A program made the translations under genes and the position numbers. Of a stretch of 64,000 nucleotides of DNA, positions 28,221 through 37,021 are shown piece after piece. Origin of the DNA: Rhodoferax lithotrophicus. Its GTDB lineage: Bacteria > Pseudomonadota > Gammaproteobacteria > Burkholderiales > Burkholderiaceae_C. Under the pieces are notes generated by a model. That model saw only the letters and a program-made list of their open reading frames with translations. It was not told where the DNA came from and did not search any database. The stretch is taken from positions 1,612,001 through 1,676,000 of the forward strand of contig NZ_AP024238.1 of assembly GCF_019973615.1 (NCBI RefSeq), in the 5' to 3' direction. Positions within the stretch are counted from its first letter, which is position 1; each line of letters begins with the position of its first letter.

Positions 28221-30404
28221 ATGATCAGACCTATTTCATTGATTCATTTTCAACGGTCTGTGCTGGCTTTGGCTGCTTTGGCAGCCTTCATACCCGTACA
28301 GGCACAAACGACTGGTCCTCAAACGACGATCTCGGCTGGTGTCGGTTTTGTGGATGGTTCCCGTGCTGATCGCGGATTGTTTGACCAGTACAGCGGAATC
28401 CGTAAAGATAGCAGTACAGCTGCCTTGCTTGGCATTGATTACAGCTTACGCAAAGATGATCCGGCAACCTCAGTGGAATTTCAAGGTTCGGATTTGCTTG
28501 GTGATTCGCGCGAGTTAAGACTGGTCTGGAAACGTCCAGGAGACTGGTCACTTTCCGCAGAGTATGGTGAGCTGGTTCATCATGACATCAATCAGGTGAA
28601 TACCGGTTTGGTAAACCCTGGTTCAGTGGCTCCGCAGGTCAGTTCGTTAATTGGTGGCGTGGGTACAGGTTCGAATTTTGATTTGCAAACCAAACGCAGC
28701 AAGTTTGGTGTGGTGTACACCAAAACCATCAGTGACCGGATGCAGTTGGCGGTTGATCTGAAAAGCGAAAACAAGCAGGGATCTCGCTTGTTTGGGGTGG
28801 GGATGAATTGCCCTACGGTGTATGACCCTACCTGTTTGGGGACGACAGGAATTAATGTGGGCTGGGCTACCCTGATGCTGCCTGAACCGGTTGATTCCAA
28901 TCACAGTCAAATAGAAGTTCGGTTGAGCTATACGCTTGAAAAACTGCGTTTTAACGTAGGCTACTATGGCTCGTTTTATCGCAACGCCAATTCATCCATT
29001 AACCCGACAGTCGCAGGCAATTTGTACAACCCTGTAGGAACGTTACTGCCTGGCAGTCTCGGTCTATTGGGTTATCTGAATCAACCCATTGCTTTGTCGC
29101 CAGACAATCAGATGCATCAGTTTGATTTAAGTGGAAATTACGACTTTACCGACAAAACCCGAGGTTTGTTCAAGTTGGCTTACAGTACGGCTTCTCAGGA
29201 CGATAACTTTGTGGGAGTCAGTCAACCAGGTACTGCAAGTCTGGGTGGGCGTGTCAATACCTCATTGGTTCAGTTGGGAGTTAATTCTCGCCCGATTCCG
29301 AAGCTCACTTTGTCGGGCGATGTGCGCTACTCCAACAAAGACGATCAGACCCCTGTAGCAATCTATAACAACAATGCGATCGGTAACACACCATTTACCA
29401 ATCAGCAGCTTTCCAGTCAAAAGACCAATGCCAAACTACAGGCTCATTGGCAGTTTAATAGTGATTACCGTGGAACTCTCGGTGTGGACTATGAGTTGAT
29501 TGATAGAGGTACGTTGACACCTACTAGTGCAGTTGCTGGCATCACCGCGCTTCGTGAAAAAACGGAGGAAACTGGATTGCGTGCGGAACTGCGACGTCAA
29601 ATGTCGGAAACCTTTAGTGGAGCCATGACCTTATCAACCAGTCGCCGTGATGGTTCTACTTGGCTCAAGGACAATAGCGGAATGGGTGTGTCTGCGGTGA
29701 CTAACTTAGCAGATCCCACATTGGTCTCTGGTATTTTTATGCCTACTTTGGCAGATCGTCAACGCGACAAAGTCAGGTTGTATGCGGATTGGATGCCTAC
29801 CAAAGACTGGTCAGTTCAATTCAGTGCCGAAGAGGGTACAGACAAATACACCACACCGAGTGTGTATGGCTTGCGCGATACGCGGATGAATCAGTTTTCT
29901 CTGGACTGGTCATATGCAGTCTCTTTTCGACTGAATTTGAATGGCTATGTGTCAAAAGGGCTGCAGACTTTTAACCAGGCGCGCACGGGTGGATATCTCA
30001 TGTCCTTTGAAAACAATAGCACAACGGTTGGGCTGGGGTTCACTGCAAAACCCACGAGTCAATTAGAAATGGGAGGCAGCCTGTCGTACGTGGATGACAC
30101 TAGCAAGTATGCGCAAACCCTGGATACCACCGCAGATGCCTATTCGGTGGCATCACTTGCTGCCAGCGGTGGCTTGCCAGATATTGTGCTCCGGCAAACA
30201 GTGTTGAAGTTATTTGGCAAATATGCACTGGACAAGAAGTCTGCAGTGCGAGTGGATTTTGTTCACCAGAAATCGAGCTACAACGACTGGGCTTGGGGTT
30301 ATAACGGGGTACCCTACACCTATTCAGATGGAACAACGTTAAGTCAACAAGCCAGTCAAAGTGTTAGTTTCGTTGGCATCACCTACATCTATCAGTTACC
30401 TTGA
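28221..30404 (+). CDS. MtrB/PioB-family decahaem-associated outer-membrane beta-barrel
   Basis: A 727-residue exported protein with signal peptide ~1-28 (ending VQAQ). The rest is a long series of alternating polar/aromatic strands, such as RLNLNGYVSKGLQTF and QLEMGGSLSYVDDTSKYA, as expected of a large barrel. Family features include the opening GVGFVDGSRADRGLFDQYSG and the pattern of Tyr/Asp-rich turns. The N-terminal CXXC reported as important in Shewanella MtrB is absent here; a C...C pair occurs instead at about residues 196-204 (NCPTVYDPTC). Directly downstream of the MtrA-type gene, it should sheath that cytochrome in the outer membrane. Confidence 0.9.
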   Translation: MIRPISLIHFQRSVLALAALAAFIPVQAQTTGPQTTISAGVGFVDGSRADRGLFDQYSGIRKDSSTAALLGIDYSLRKDDPATSVEFQGSDLLGDSRELRLVWKRPGDWSLSAEYGELVHHDINQVNTGLVNPGSVAPQVSSLIGGVGTGSNFDLQTKRSKFGVVYTKTISDRMQLAVDLKSENKQGSRLFGVGMNCPTVYDPTCLGTTGINVGWATLMLPEPVDSNHSQIEVRLSYTLEKLRFNVGYYGSFYRNANSSINPTVAGNLYNPVGTLLPGSLGLLGYLNQPIALSPDNQMHQFDLSGNYDFTDKTRGLFKLAYSTASQDDNFVGVSQPGTASLGGRVNTSLVQLGVNSRPIPKLTLSGDVRYSNKDDQTPVAIYNNNAIGNTPFTNQQLSSQKTNAKLQAHWQFNSDYRGTLGVDYELIDRGTLTPTSAVAGITALREKTEETGLRAELRRQMSETFSGAMTLSTSRRDGSTWLKDNSGMGVSAVTNLADPTLVSGIFMPTLADRQRDKVRLYADWMPTKDWSVQFSAEEGTDKYTTPSVYGLRDTRMNQFSLDWSYAVSFRLNLNGYVSKGLQTFNQARTGGYLMSFENNSTTVGLGFTAKPTSQLEMGGSLSYVDDTSKYAQTLDTTADAYSVASLAASGGLPDIVLRQTVLKLFGKYALDKKSAVRVDFVHQKSSYNDWAWGYNGVPYTYSDGTTLSQQASQSVSFVGITYIYQLP

Positions 30405-30482
30405 AGATCGCGAGCGCATAGTGCAGTCCAAGGTTTCTGCGTATTTGTTTTCGTGGTTCAGTGAATTTTTCGGAGTTTTTAT

Positions 30483-32471
30483 ATGCGAATAAAGCAATCA
30501 GCAGTAATTGCTAGTCTGTTTTTTGTAATTGCGATGTTCTTGGCCTTGCCATCGGTGGTTGCCTCAACCCTCGATAACACCACTTGCCTAAGTTGCCACG
30601 ATGGCAAAAAAGCCAAGTTGGAAGTTCTCGGAAAAGAAGGTGAAAAGCGAGTACTGCTTGCCGTGATCCCTGACAAGTTTGGTCAAAGCGTACATGCCAA
30701 GATGGAATGTGTGGCTTGCCACACGGACATCAAGGACAACGCCGAAACAGCGAACGCGCATACCAAAGACCCTGCTCTCAAACTGGCCAAGGTTGACTGC
30801 GCAGGTTGTCATGAAAAGCTCTGGCAAGAGGCTCAGAAATCAGGCACAGCCAAAGACAAGCCCAAACTTGAATTGATTGTCAAAAATATTCAAGCTTACA
30901 ACAAGTCTTTCCATGCCCGCATGAGCGAAGACGACAAGACCAAACCTAACGCCTCTTGCGACGGGTGCCACGATACCCACAGCTTCAATGTTCCTGCCAA
31001 AAATACGCCTGCCTATGATCAATGGCGCTTGGGTATTGCTGAAACTTGTGGCTCCAAATGTCATGAAGACCAGTTGGACAGCTACTCAGGTTCTGTGCAC
31101 GGCAAAGCCGTGATGGAAAAGCAAGATGTCAAAGCCGCTGTGTGTACCGACTGTCATACGACACACGACATTACCAGTTCAAGCGTTGATCCCTTCAAAC
31201 TGGCGGTAACGGATAAATGTGGTTCTTGCCACAAGGACAACCTGAAAACCTACATGGGCACCTACCACGGGCAAATCAGTACGCTAGGGTATGCCTATAC
31301 CGCCAAGTGCTATGACTGTCACGGTAGCCACAAGATTACCAAGGTGAGCGATCCGAAATCCACTGTGCACCCCAACAATTTGCTCAAGACCTGCCAGTCT
31401 TGCCACAGTGGCAAGAAACAACTTGCATTGGCACCTGCAGGATTTGCCACTTACCAGCCTCATGGTCATACGGGCGATTTCAACAAATACCCGCAAATCT
31501 GGATCGCCTGGCAAATCATGCTGCAGTTGCTGGTAGGCACCTTTGCCTTTTTCTGGTTGCACACGCTGCTGTGGTTCTTCCGCGAATTCAAAGAGCGCAA
31601 AGCCCACGCCGGTGAGAAGCACATCAGACTGGCTAGCGTACCCGAACAGTACCGGGGTAAACATGTTCGCCGCTTCAGCCCGATCTGGCGGATTGCCCAT
31701 ATCACCTTCGCACTGAGTTTGATGGTGCTGACTTTGACTGGTATCCCGCTGTTCTACCCAGCGTCGCCTTGGGCTTCGACTCTGATGGCTGCACTGGGTG
31801 GGCCACACACAGCAGGCATCATTCACCGTACCAATGCAGTGATCTTTGCTGGGGTGTTCTTCTGGCATCTGTTCTATGTGGCCTACCGGCTTGCCAAGAA
31901 TTGGAGCAGCTTCAAGATCTTTGGTCCCGAGTCGCTGGTGCCTAACTTGCAAGACGGCAAAGACATGATTGCCATGTTCAAGTGGTTCTTTGGGATGGGT
32001 CCGCGTCCCAAGTTTGACCATTGGACGTATTGGGAGAAGTTTGATTACTGGGCTCCGTTCTGGGGGGTAACCATTATTGGGGTGAGTGGCCTGATCATGT
32101 GGCTGCCCAACTTCTTTGGTGCGTTCCTGCCGGGTTGGGTGTTTAACGTGGCAGCCATTTTCCATGCGGAGGAGGCTTTCTTGGCGGTAGTGTTCCTGTT
32201 CACCGTGCACTTCTTTAACAACCATTTCCGCCCAGACAAGTTCCCGGTGGAGGTGGTGATGTTCACCGGCACATTCTCGGTGGAAGAGTTCAAGCATGAC
32301 CACGCCATGGAGTATGAACGGCTGGTGGCCAGTGGTGAGTTGGAGAAGCTTTTGGTGGATGCCCCGTCGCCTACAAAATTGGCGCTGTCTAAGGCTTTGG
32401 GTTTTGTGCTGATTGCCTGTGGCTTGACACTGTTGACTCTGGTGGGAATTGGTTTCTTCACACAGATTTGA
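30483..32471 (+). CDS. Multihaem cytochrome c - cytochrome b fusion, probable quinol dehydrogenase
   Basis: A 662-residue inner-membrane protein with an N-terminal signal or anchor helix (about 8-27). The periplasmic part (30-330) has eight CXXCH sites (first Cys at 35, 76, 106, 159, 221, 246, 276, 304) plus one CX3CH (CGSKCH, 189-194). The C-terminal half is a cytochrome-b domain of about five helices with paired His in IAHITFALSLM, RTNAVIFAGVFFWHLFYVAY and FHAEEAFLAVVFLFTVHFFN. That half resembles the b subunits of formate dehydrogenase and thiosulfate reductase. It could oxidise quinol and pass electrons to periplasmic cytochromes, replacing CymA. The direction of electron flow is inferred from context. 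A terminator follows. Confidence 0.85.
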   Translation: MRIKQSAVIASLFFVIAMFLALPSVVASTLDNTTCLSCHDGKKAKLEVLGKEGEKRVLLAVIPDKFGQSVHAKMECVACHTDIKDNAETANAHTKDPALKLAKVDCAGCHEKLWQEAQKSGTAKDKPKLELIVKNIQAYNKSFHARMSEDDKTKPNASCDGCHDTHSFNVPAKNTPAYDQWRLGIAETCGSKCHEDQLDSYSGSVHGKAVMEKQDVKAAVCTDCHTTHDITSSSVDPFKLAVTDKCGSCHKDNLKTYMGTYHGQISTLGYAYTAKCYDCHGSHKITKVSDPKSTVHPNNLLKTCQSCHSGKKQLALAPAGFATYQPHGHTGDFNKYPQIWIAWQIMLQLLVGTFAFFWLHTLLWFFREFKERKAHAGEKHIRLASVPEQYRGKHVRRFSPIWRIAHITFALSLMVLTLTGIPLFYPASPWASTLMAALGGPHTAGIIHRTNAVIFAGVFFWHLFYVAYRLAKNWSSFKIFGPESLVPNLQDGKDMIAMFKWFFGMGPRPKFDHWTYWEKFDYWAPFWGVTIIGVSGLIMWLPNFFGAFLPGWVFNVAAIFHAEEAFLAVVFLFTVHFFNNHFRPDKFPVEVVMFTGTFSVEEFKHDHAMEYERLVASGELEKLLVDAPSPTKLALSKALGFVLIACGLTLLTLVGIGFFTQI

Positions 32472-32490
32472 TCTATTTAAGAAGGAATGG

Positions 32491-32519
32491 GGAGAGGCTT
32501 TTGCCTCTCCTTCTTTTTG
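32491..32519 (+). terminator. Rho-independent terminator closing the electron-transfer cluster
   Basis: GGAGAGGC (32491-32498), loop TTTT, GCCTCTCC (32503-32510), followed by TTCTTTTTG. It lies 20 bases after the stop of the cytochrome b/c fusion gene. Confidence 0.88.
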
Positions 32520-32915
32520 TTGATTTCAATCTCTCAAGAAACGCCATCCAACTGATTGATTTCCACAGTGTTTTCAACGGGGGGTATTGGTACCAGCTGC
32601 AGCGCAGCATGCAGACTTGATTGCTGGAATGACATGCGCCGTTTAGCAGGCCAAAGTTCATGAGCTGCTGGAGCCATTGGCAGTCCAGCCAATCACTCAA
32701 GCAAGAAGGTAGCGAGGTTTGAAAAATAAAGTTTGCAGTCTGAAATCAAGACGCAAAACCAGAATGTATAGATGGCAATTTCTAGCGGCATCCCCAGGCA
32801 CTGCAAAATGAATTGCTGAGGTTGTCAGCACTGTTGAAAAAGATGACGGGCTTACATTCGTTTGAATATGCAGCTCTTTTACATCAGGGCGTATGTACAG
32901 CTGGCAGTGAACAAT
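32520..32915. other. Non-coding stretch between the cytochrome cluster and tolC
   Basis: About 400 bases without a convincing gene. A 75-codon open frame on the minus strand (32473-32700) runs into the terminator and has no family resemblance. A half FNR-like motif TTGATTTCAATC at 32520-32531 was noticed but is too degenerate to call. Confidence 0.5.
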
Positions 32916-34238
32916 CTACTTGTTGAGCATGCCGTTCAGGCTTTGTAGGTCTTCAGCTTTTAATGTGCCGTTCGCTTGGCGCAGACGCAAGTCGCCTAAC
33001 AACACGTCATAGCGAGCTTTAGCTAATTTGGCCTTGGTGCTAAATAGAACACTTTGTGAATTCAACACGTCAATATTGATACGCACACCGACTTGGTAGC
33101 CTAGTTTGGTGGCATCCAAGGCAAGCTGACTGGAGGCTTGAGCCGCTTCTAGCGCCTTGACTTGACTCAGACCAGATTCGACACCGAAATATGCTGTTCG
33201 GGTAGCTTGTGCCACGGCGCGTTTGGTAGCTTCTAAGTCGTTACGTGCTTTGTCTTCCAAGGATAGTGTTTCTTTGATACGGTTTTGTATGGCGAAGCCT
33301 GCGAACAAAGGCAGATTAAAGCTCAATCCGATGGATGTGACATTGGTTCGATAATCAATATATTGGTTTGCAGAACCATTGTTATTTGTGACACTGTAGC
33401 CTGCCGTCAAGTCCAGCGTGGGTTTGTGACCAGACTTGGCTTTTTCGGTTTCAAGCTGGGCAATTTCCAACGCCAACTGGGCTTGTCGCAAAGATGGGCT
33501 GTTTTCTTCAGATTGGGCCACCCAGCGATTCACATCATCGGGAGAAAGTGGGGCAATCACTGCAGAGGTCAGCAGTGGACGTGGGCTTGCATTGCTTATT
33601 CCAGTTAGCTGATCCAAGGCAATTTTTTTGATGCGCAAATCATTTTCAGCTGCAATTTCCTGTGCTAAAACCAGGTCAAACTGAGCTTGGGCTTCACGGG
33701 TGTCTGTGATGGTGGCTGTGCCGACTTCAAAATTGCGTTTGGCTGAGGCCAGCTGTTCCGAGATGGCGATTTTTTGTGCTTGCACAAAAGTCAAACTGTC
33801 TGCAGAAGCCAGTACATCAAAGTAGGCTTGACTGACCCGCACGATCAGGTCTTGGTCAGCAGCCTGAAACTGCGCTTGTGCAATGTCTGCAGATTTTTTG
33901 CCTTGTTCTGCAACTGCGACATTGGCAGGGCGGTACAGCGGTTGGCTCGCGCTCAGTGTGGCGCTTTGGGTACCGTATCCGCCGCGGTCAAATGCGGCAG
34001 TGTCACTGGAAATGTTGGTGCGGTTGACACCCAGCCCCAGGTTGGCCGAGGGCAGAAGACTCGCCTTGGCCTGTTCGGCTTTGAACAAGTTGGCCTCATA
34101 CTGTGATTTGGCAGATTGGTACGATGCATCAAAGCTGCGCGCTGCATCGTAAAGCTCAACCAGACTTTGCGCCTGAGCGGGTAGCGCAAACGCGGCACTG
34201 AGGGCCAAAACAAGAGGAAGTGGGCGCAAGTTCATCAT
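32916..34238 (-). CDS. tolC: TolC-family outer-membrane efflux protein
   Basis: A 440-residue outer-membrane channel protein with a signal peptide ending in ALPAQAQ at residue 24, then SLVELYDAARSFDASYQSAK. It has two OEP repeats rich in long Ala/Gln/Leu helices; LVELYDAA, AYFDVLASADSL, FEVGTATITDTREAQAQFDL and YQVGVRINIDVLNSQ are characteristic. The trimer forms the exit duct for tripartite pumps and type I secretion. No inner-membrane pump or adaptor gene is in the window. It is downstream of pcm and a rhodanese gene in the same direction, and a TetR regulator gene lies further upstream, the same order as in many related beta-proteobacteria. Confidence 0.94.
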   Translation of the reverse strand: MMNLRPLPLVLALSAAFALPAQAQSLVELYDAARSFDASYQSAKSQYEANLFKAEQAKASLLPSANLGLGVNRTNISSDTAAFDRGGYGTQSATLSASQPLYRPANVAVAEQGKKSADIAQAQFQAADQDLIVRVSQAYFDVLASADSLTFVQAQKIAISEQLASAKRNFEVGTATITDTREAQAQFDLVLAQEIAAENDLRIKKIALDQLTGISNASPRPLLTSAVIAPLSPDDVNRWVAQSEENSPSLRQAQLALEIAQLETEKAKSGHKPTLDLTAGYSVTNNNGSANQYIDYRTNVTSIGLSFNLPLFAGFAIQNRIKETLSLEDKARNDLEATKRAVAQATRTAYFGVESGLSQVKALEAAQASSQLALDATKLGYQVGVRINIDVLNSQSVLFSTKAKLAKARYDVLLGDLRLRQANGTLKAEDLQSLNGMLNK

Positions 34239-34292
34239 GGTGAGCTTCAGGTGTAAGTTGCCAAAAAAGGGGGCAAAGCGGATGGGTAGTTA

Positions 34293-34634
34293 TTAGTAGC
34301 GCGGCACGCTGGGGTCAATTTCAACTGACCAAGCGTTGATACCACCGGCTACGTTGGCTACATGTTTAAAACCGCGTGCTTTCAGAAAATTGGCTACCTG
34401 CATGCTGCGTCCACCGTGATGGCATAAGCAAGCAATCGGCTGGCTGGGGTCAAGCTCAGACAGTCGGGGAGGAATCACACCCATCGGGATGGTGATAAGT
34501 TCGAATCCATCAGCCTTGATGCTTGCTGTTTGCAATTCATGAGGTTCACGCACATCCAATACCACTGGTTTGCCATGACCGCGAACAGCTTCGAGCCAGT
34601 CTTTGAGTTGCAAGGGGCGGACGTGTTGAACCAT
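34293..34634 (-). CDS. Rhodanese-like domain protein
   Basis: A 113-residue single-domain rhodanese. The fold is marked by PVVLDVREPHELQTASI near residue 25 and the active loop IACLCHHGGRSMQVANFL, with the catalytic Cys in CHHGGRS and its Arg. ANVAGGINAWSVEIDP closes the domain. The start MVQHVRPLQ at 34634 follows the pcm stop by only two bases; longer readings run inside pcm. Such cytosolic proteins carry sulfane sulfur or have other thiol roles; the partner is not known. Confidence 0.9.
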   Translation of the reverse strand: MVQHVRPLQLKDWLEAVRGHGKPVVLDVREPHELQTASIKADGFELITIPMGVIPPRLSELDPSQPIACLCHHGGRSMQVANFLKARGFKHVANVAGGINAWSVEIDPSVPRY

Positions 34635-34636
34635 GA

Positions 34637-35299
34637 TCAGAACTTGAAGGCGGATGGTTGAGGGAAATTGACCAAGCGGGGTGCGTTGTCGTCCCACTTG
34701 TCGATCACTGTGAAATTGGTTTCACTGGTGCGGGTGATCGTTTGGGCGTGCATGATGGGCTCTTCCCCCACAATACCGACCAGTCGCCCACCCACCTTGA
34801 GCATGTCTAGCAAAGTCTTTGGCACTTCAGCCACCGATCCCCCCAGCACAATCACATCAAAAGGCGCGTCAGCCAAAGTGCCTTTGGAACCATCGGCCTG
34901 ACGGATTTCCACATTGTGGATGCCTGCACGTTGCAAGTTACTTTGAGCCATTTCGGCCAATTCTGGGTTGATCTCAAGGGAAATCACGCGTTGCGACTGA
35001 CGGGCCAATATGGCAGTCATGAAACCGGTTCCCGTACCAATTTCAAGCACTTTATCCGTGGATGTGACCGCCGCATCTTGCAGTAATCTGGCTTGCACTC
35101 GTGGTGGCAGCATGCTTTGATCTCCTGGCAAGGCAATAGCCATGTCAACAAACGCCAAGGATTTTTGTGCCAATGGTACAAAGTCTTCACGCTTGACAAG
35201 CGTGAGCAATTCAATCACTGCATCGTCAGATACGTCCCAAGGGCGAATCTGCTGCTCAATCATGTAATAGCGGGCTTGCTCCACGTTTTGTAAGTTCAT
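34637..35299 (-). CDS. pcm: Protein-L-isoaspartate O-methyltransferase family protein
   Basis: A 220-residue SAM-dependent methyltransferase of the PCMT family, whose classical role is repair of isoaspartyl residues in aged proteins. Visible parts are YYMIEQQIRPWDVSDD, REDFVPLAQKSLAFVDMAIA and the SAM motif VLEIGTGTGFMTAILARQ, followed by VISLEINPEL and FDVIVLGGSV. The motif is GTGTGFMT where classical Pcm has a GSGSGYQT-like sequence, so function in isoaspartate repair is likely but not certain. It is co-directional with rhodanese and tolC. Confidence 0.85.
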   Translation of the reverse strand: MNLQNVEQARYYMIEQQIRPWDVSDDAVIELLTLVKREDFVPLAQKSLAFVDMAIALPGDQSMLPPRVQARLLQDAAVTSTDKVLEIGTGTGFMTAILARQSQRVISLEINPELAEMAQSNLQRAGIHNVEIRQADGSKGTLADAPFDVIVLGGSVAEVPKTLLDMLKVGGRLVGIVGEEPIMHAQTITRTSETNFTVIDKWDDNAPRLVNFPQPSAFKF

Positions 35300-35554
35300 T
35301 TGGTACTCCAGGGGGTATGTTAACGGAATTCTTCGATTTTACCTGTGGGCGGCATCAAGGCCCCTGAATTTCTGGGGTTGATGGTGCTTGGGTGTAGCAG
35401 AATTTAGTTAACCACTGCGCCAGATCATTGACGAGGTAATACACCATTGGCACCATTTCAAAAATATGAACAGTATGTTTATCCGAATCTGGGACGCTCT
35501 CAAATCCAGGTGCATCCTGGCTGCTATCCGCAAAGCTTCATGGCGGCTCATCGT

Positions 35555-36250
35555 TCATTTGCTGAACAGGCTGGGTTCTGTTGGAGGAATGGGCGACGAG
35601 GTCAGGCTAAAACCATGCAAAAGCATGTCAATTTGTGCTGTTAAATAGCGTTGCGGATCAAGTTGAGTGTGGTCGCTGCAGCATGTGCCTAGCGAATGTT
35701 TCCACATGGCCAAAAATAGCATGGGTGCGAGTACGAGGTACACACCATAAGTGAATTCCATTGGACGAAATTCTCCACTAGCAACGCCGCGTTTCAAAAT
35801 GCGCTCTAGCAAGGCGTTGCCAGGTTGAATCACTTCGTGCTGATAAAAGCTGGCCAGTTCAGGGAAGTTTTGCGCCTCACTCATCATCAGCTTCGGGATG
35901 CCGCTTGCCTTGGTGGAACCAACACGCTCCCACCAACTGAAAAGTGCATAGCGCAGCATCTCTTTGGCACTGCCTGTAAAGCTGTCGATTTCGGCATTCC
36001 ATTCGGTGTAGCGAACCGAGATGTTCTGGCGTACGACTGCCTTGAAGAGTTCTTCTTTACTTGGAAAGTACAAAAAAAGCGTGCCCTTGGAAACCCCGGC
36101 ACGTTGGGCAACTTCTTCAACCCGCGTGGCCGCAAAGCCTTTTTCCACAAACAAATCCAGCGCAGCTGCCAGCAATTCACCTGGACGGGCCTCTTTGCGG
36201 CGCGAGCGACGTGGTTGGGGCGTAGGTGAAGTGCTGTCAAGCGGGGTCAT
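35555..36250 (-). CDS. TetR-family transcriptional regulator
   Basis: A 231-residue TetR-type repressor. The N-terminal DNA-binding domain is clear at about 20-70: RPGELLAAALDLFVEKGFAA, TRVEEVAQRAGVSKGTLFLY and FPSKEELFKAVVRQ. The ligand-binding C-terminal domain is alpha-helical and not diagnostic. The first ~20 residues are basic and Ser/Pro-rich. The gene is upstream of pcm, rhodanese and tolC on the same strand with a 255-base gap, and divergent from msrA. Regulation of tolC or of itself is a reasonable guess. Confidence 0.9.
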   Translation of the reverse strand: MTPLDSTSPTPQPRRSRRKEARPGELLAAALDLFVEKGFAATRVEEVAQRAGVSKGTLFLYFPSKEELFKAVVRQNISVRYTEWNAEIDSFTGSAKEMLRYALFSWWERVGSTKASGIPKLMMSEAQNFPELASFYQHEVIQPGNALLERILKRGVASGEFRPMEFTYGVYLVLAPMLFLAMWKHSLGTCCSDHTQLDPQRYLTAQIDMLLHGFSLTSSPIPPTEPSLFSK

Positions 36251-36438
36251 GAGCGATGGAGTTAATGACTATTGGGTTATTAATATAGCTTTGCATACTG
36301 GCATTGTCAACGTAAGAGTCAAGCCGACCCGTTGTTAACAGGTATGCAGGGTAATCACCTATTCACTTCGGGGTGACGGTTTTAGTTATAGCATCAACCA
36401 AGCTGAATAATAGGTGGATCAACCAAGGGCAATGAATA

Positions 36439-36981
36439 ATGAATCAAACACTTGAAACCCTCACACTGGGTGGTGGCTGCTTCTGGTGCACAGAGGCGGT
36501 TTTTGTACGTGTCAAAGGTGTTGTGGACGTGGAGTCTGGTTATTGCAACGGGGATGTTTTTCATCCGAGCTATGAACAGGTTTGTAGCGGTAGCACAGGT
36601 CACGTGGAGGTGATCAAGCTCATGTATGACCCGCACATCATCAGCACACGCCAGATTTTGGAAATCTTTTTTGTCATTCATGATCCTTCTACCCTCAATG
36701 CACAAGGTAATGACCACGGGACTCAATACCGTAGTGGTATCTACTTCAGTACGCTTGAGCAACAATCCGTGGCAATGAAGGTGATGGATGAACTGAAACA
36801 AAGTGGCTTGTATACCCGCGCTTTGGTGACAGAAGTGCTGCCATTAAGCAACTACTGGGCAGCAGAAGACTACCATCAGGATTATTTTGAGAAACACCCT
36901 CATCAAGGTTACTGTATGGCAGTCGCCGCGCCCAAAGTAGCCAAGTTTCGTCAAACCTTTGCTCATTTGGTGCACGATTGA
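36439..36981 (+). CDS. msrA: Peptide-methionine (S)-S-oxide reductase
   Basis: A 180-residue cytosolic enzyme that repairs methionine-S-sulfoxide. The catalytic motif is GGGCFWCTEAVF, with the nucleophilic Cys at about 14 and a second Cys at 17. VCSGSTGHVEVIKLMYDP, DPSTLNAQGNDHGTQYRSGI and AEDYHQDYFEKHPHQGYC are family signatures; the late Cys in GYC may resolve the disulfide. It is divergent from the TetR gene with a 188-base intergenic region. No MsrB gene is adjacent. Confidence 0.94.
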   Translation: MNQTLETLTLGGGCFWCTEAVFVRVKGVVDVESGYCNGDVFHPSYEQVCSGSTGHVEVIKLMYDPHIISTRQILEIFFVIHDPSTLNAQGNDHGTQYRSGIYFSTLEQQSVAMKVMDELKQSGLYTRALVTEVLPLSNYWAAEDYHQDYFEKHPHQGYCMAVAAPKVAKFRQTFAHLVHD

Positions 36982-37021
36982 GTTGATTACCAGCGGACAG
37001 ATTCAGAAAGAATCAGTTTTG

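Noticed and set aside
32473..32700. 75-codon frame after the cytochrome cluster on the minus strand
   Set aside because: It runs through the terminator hairpin, has no ribosome-binding site and no family resemblance.
35447..35648. Two 60-65 codon plus-strand frames between pcm and tetR
   Set aside because: They overlap the 3' end of the TetR gene in antisense, have no ribosome-binding site and resemble no known protein.
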